From the NCBI GenBank assembly GCA_002396125.1, contig DGWL01000092.1:1-23022 (forward strand): a stretch of 23,022 nucleotides of DNA, written 5' to 3'. Below are positions 21,271-23,022 of the stretch, one piece after another. The stretch's first letter is position 1. The number at the start of each line of letters is the position of its first letter. Made by a program: the position numbers and the translations under genes. The notes below the pieces were generated by a model that saw only the letters and a list, made by a program, of their open reading frames with translations, was not told the origin of the DNA and did not search any database. Source of the DNA: Porphyromonadaceae bacterium UBA4259. GTDB lineage: Bacteria > Bacteroidota > Bacteroidia > Bacteroidales > Muribaculaceae.

Positions 21271-23022
21271 ATGAGAAAATTATTTTCAACAATGCTTGCC
21301 GCAGCCACTGCGCTTGCAGCGATGGCTACCAACTACACCGGCACACTCACCGTCACTGTTAATGGTGAGGTCACTACACAAGACGGTGTAGAAATAACCA
21401 TTAATGAGAATAGCAATGGTAACTATGACTTGAAGTTAAACAACTTCATCCTCACAGGCGAAAACACTATGCCTGTTGGAAATATCAATTTAGAGGATAT
21501 CCAGGGTGTTACAAGTGGCAATCTTACAGCACTCTATGTAGACAAAAACGTTACTATTGAAAATGGTACCGATGAGAGCGTTCCAATGTGGTTTGGCCCT
21601 ACACTTGGACCAGTTCCCTTGAAGATGCTTGCACGCTTTACCGCCGACTATCTTGCCGTAGGCATCGACATTGACATGCAAGAAATTATGGGGCAAACTA
21701 TCAGCGTGAAATTTGACAACACCAACAAGCATTTCCAGATGCCAAATGCCGACTTTGAAGAATGGTCTTCGAACGCTGACATTACTGAGCCTCGTTACTG
21801 GCATGGTTTCAAGAGTGCTACAGGCGACCTAGCAGGACAGGCAACCAGCACATTATTAAAGTCTACCGATGTGAGATCAGGAGCGACAGGCTATAGCGCA
21901 GTTGTAGCATCAAAATTAATATTCGGTGTTGTTGCTAATGGCACAATCACCAATGGTCAGCTTATGGCCCAAAGTATGACTGCTGCCAACACCTGGAATC
22001 ACAGCCAAATGGAAGAGGCATCGACCGCTACCGACAATTACGGTGATAAATTCTACATGCCCATTTATGCAAAGCCCGATGCCATCAAGACTTGGATTAA
22101 ATTCACACAAGGAAGCGCTAATGCCCAATACCCCTATTCAACATTAAGTGCCGCAATATTCAATGGAGAGTTTTACCAAGACCCGGAGCCTAAAGTTGGA
22201 GATTCCAGCAAAATTCTTGGTGGAACAAAATACACTCAGGATGATAGAGACGCAGTCTTAGCCAGAATGGTTGCTAAAGCACAGAACACATCTATATCCA
22301 CTACCGATTGGAGAGAACTTGTAGTTCCATTTAACTATGCCAGCTATGCAAGCAATAATGCAGAGGCAAAGGCCATCCTTGTAACAGTATCGACCAATGC
22401 CACTCCCGGCAAGGGAAGCGCCAATGACCAAGTATTCATCGACGACATGGAGCTTCTTTATTATGCCAATGTTACCGATATTAAATATCAAGGCACAACA
22501 ATCAGTGGCTTTGACACTAATGTGACAAGCTATGATATGGGTGAGTGCGAAGTTATGCCTTCGGTTAACGACCTTGCCGCTACAGTAGAAGGCGTTAGCG
22601 CCACAACAGCTTACCAAGTTATTGAGACCGAGGATGGATATCAGGCCATTGTTTACGCCATCAGTGGCGACCTGCAAACAGCTCACGCTTATGTTCTCAA
22701 CTTCAGCAAGCCTGTTGTGGTTACTACTCCTCTTGCCGAGATTATTGAGAGTGGTGAAAATGGTGCAGAATACACTATCGCCGAGGATCTCGCTGTGGTT
22801 GAGATTTCGAATACCGAGAACCACGCATTCCTCACCGACGGTCAAAACAACTGGATTCGCGTCGACTACACCAGCGACATTGAGGAATTTGTCCTGATGG
22901 ACGCCATCAAGGGCGGCACACTCAAGGGCACCTTGAGCAACGTTGAGCTCAACCCGGTATTCACTGTAACCGAAATGCCTCAAGAGGCTGAGACTAGAGT
23001 TGCCTACACCATTGAGCAGATA
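21271..23022 (+). CDS. Multidomain surface protein: calycin-like, PCMD-like and further domains (3' truncated by window edge)
   Basis: The frame is open from the ATG at 21271 to the last base (584 codons), so the protein continues beyond the window. The first 150 residues repeat the calycin-like domain of the preceding gene, including its signal peptide style (AAATALAAMAT) and the WFGP motif at 107-110. From about 154 to 395 comes a PCMD-like domain, starting FQMPNADFEEW, with YWHGFKSATGD and ending VFIDDMELLYY. A small beta domain (about 397-485) follows, and from about 490 a segment with EYTIAEDLAVVEIS, FLTDGQNNWIRV and GGTLKGTLSNVELNP looks like an OB-fold-type module. A terminal anchor or sorting signal is not visible here. 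It is probably a cell-surface or secreted binding protein; no catalytic motif was found. Confidence 0.85.
   Translation, partial: MRKLFSTMLAAATALAAMATNYTGTLTVTVNGEVTTQDGVEITINENSNGNYDLKLNNFILTGENTMPVGNINLEDIQGVTSGNLTALYVDKNVTIENGTDESVPMWFGPTLGPVPLKMLARFTADYLAVGIDIDMQEIMGQTISVKFDNTNKHFQMPNADFEEWSSNADITEPRYWHGFKSATGDLAGQATSTLLKSTDVRSGATGYSAVVASKLIFGVVANGTITNGQLMAQSMTAANTWNHSQMEEASTATDNYGDKFYMPIYAKPDAIKTWIKFTQGSANAQYPYSTLSAAIFNGEFYQDPEPKVGDSSKILGGTKYTQDDRDAVLARMVAKAQNTSISTTDWRELVVPFNYASYASNNAEAKAILVTVSTNATPGKGSANDQVFIDDMELLYYANVTDIKYQGTTISGFDTNVTSYDMGECEVMPSVNDLAATVEGVSATTAYQVIETEDGYQAIVYAISGDLQTAHAYVLNFSKPVVVTTPLAEIIESGENGAEYTIAEDLAVVEISNTENHAFLTDGQNNWIRVDYTSDIEEFVLMDAIKGGTLKGTLSNVELNPVFTVTEMPQEAETRVAYTIEQI

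Noticed and set aside
22258..22983. A 241-codon open frame on the minus strand
   Set aside because: It is opposite the multidomain calycin/PCMD protein, whose frame is continuous and has clear domains; no start signal is seen.

Overview
The window looks like a chromosomal segment of a Bacteroidales bacterium, possibly Muribaculaceae or a Prevotella-like lineage. Several genes are preceded by the Bacteroidetes promoter element TAnnTTTG and ribosome-binding sites are weak. It encodes lipoproteins with families typical of the group (DUF4296, DUF4625, PCMD), a DUF4251 protein, a type IX secretion (T9SS) sorting domain and the gene order ileS-dksA-lspA-DUF4296. The family-level guess is inference. 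No tRNA, rRNA, CRISPR array, transposase or phage gene was seen.

Layout, left to right. 1-4011 (+) is housekeeping: the 3' end of ileS with a strong terminator, then a likely operon of a DksA-like regulator, lspA, a DUF4296 lipoprotein, a small unknown protein and a DUF4298 protein. 4093-7664 (+) is a candidate metal or cofactor uptake locus: a Cys/His-rich small membrane protein, a TonB-dependent receptor and two His-rich DUF4625 lipoproteins, closed by a terminator. 7756-9910 (-) holds an MlaE/MlaF-type lipid transport permease and ATPase followed by a small secreted protein whose start region appears frameshifted. 10053-11707 (-) holds a CPBP membrane protease and a glycerophosphodiesterase with overlapping ends. 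11826-12437 (+) is a secreted DUF4251 protein with its own terminator.

12632-16147 (+) holds rlmN and a large secreted endonuclease I with a T9SS tail. It converges on 16265-18274 (-), a WbpM/CapD-type nucleotide-sugar dehydratase; a long perfect hairpin lies between the two. 18608-23022 (+) is a cell-surface cluster: a PCMD lipoprotein, an outer-membrane beta-barrel, a calycin-like protein with a dockerin-like tail, and a paralogous calycin-like protein fused to a PCMD-like domain that runs off the right edge.

The two most interesting regions are the His/Cys-rich TonB locus, where surface lipoproteins and a membrane protein may handle a metal together, and the right-hand surface cluster, where PCMD and calycin-like modules are reshuffled between neighbouring genes. 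Neither function can be proven from sequence alone.
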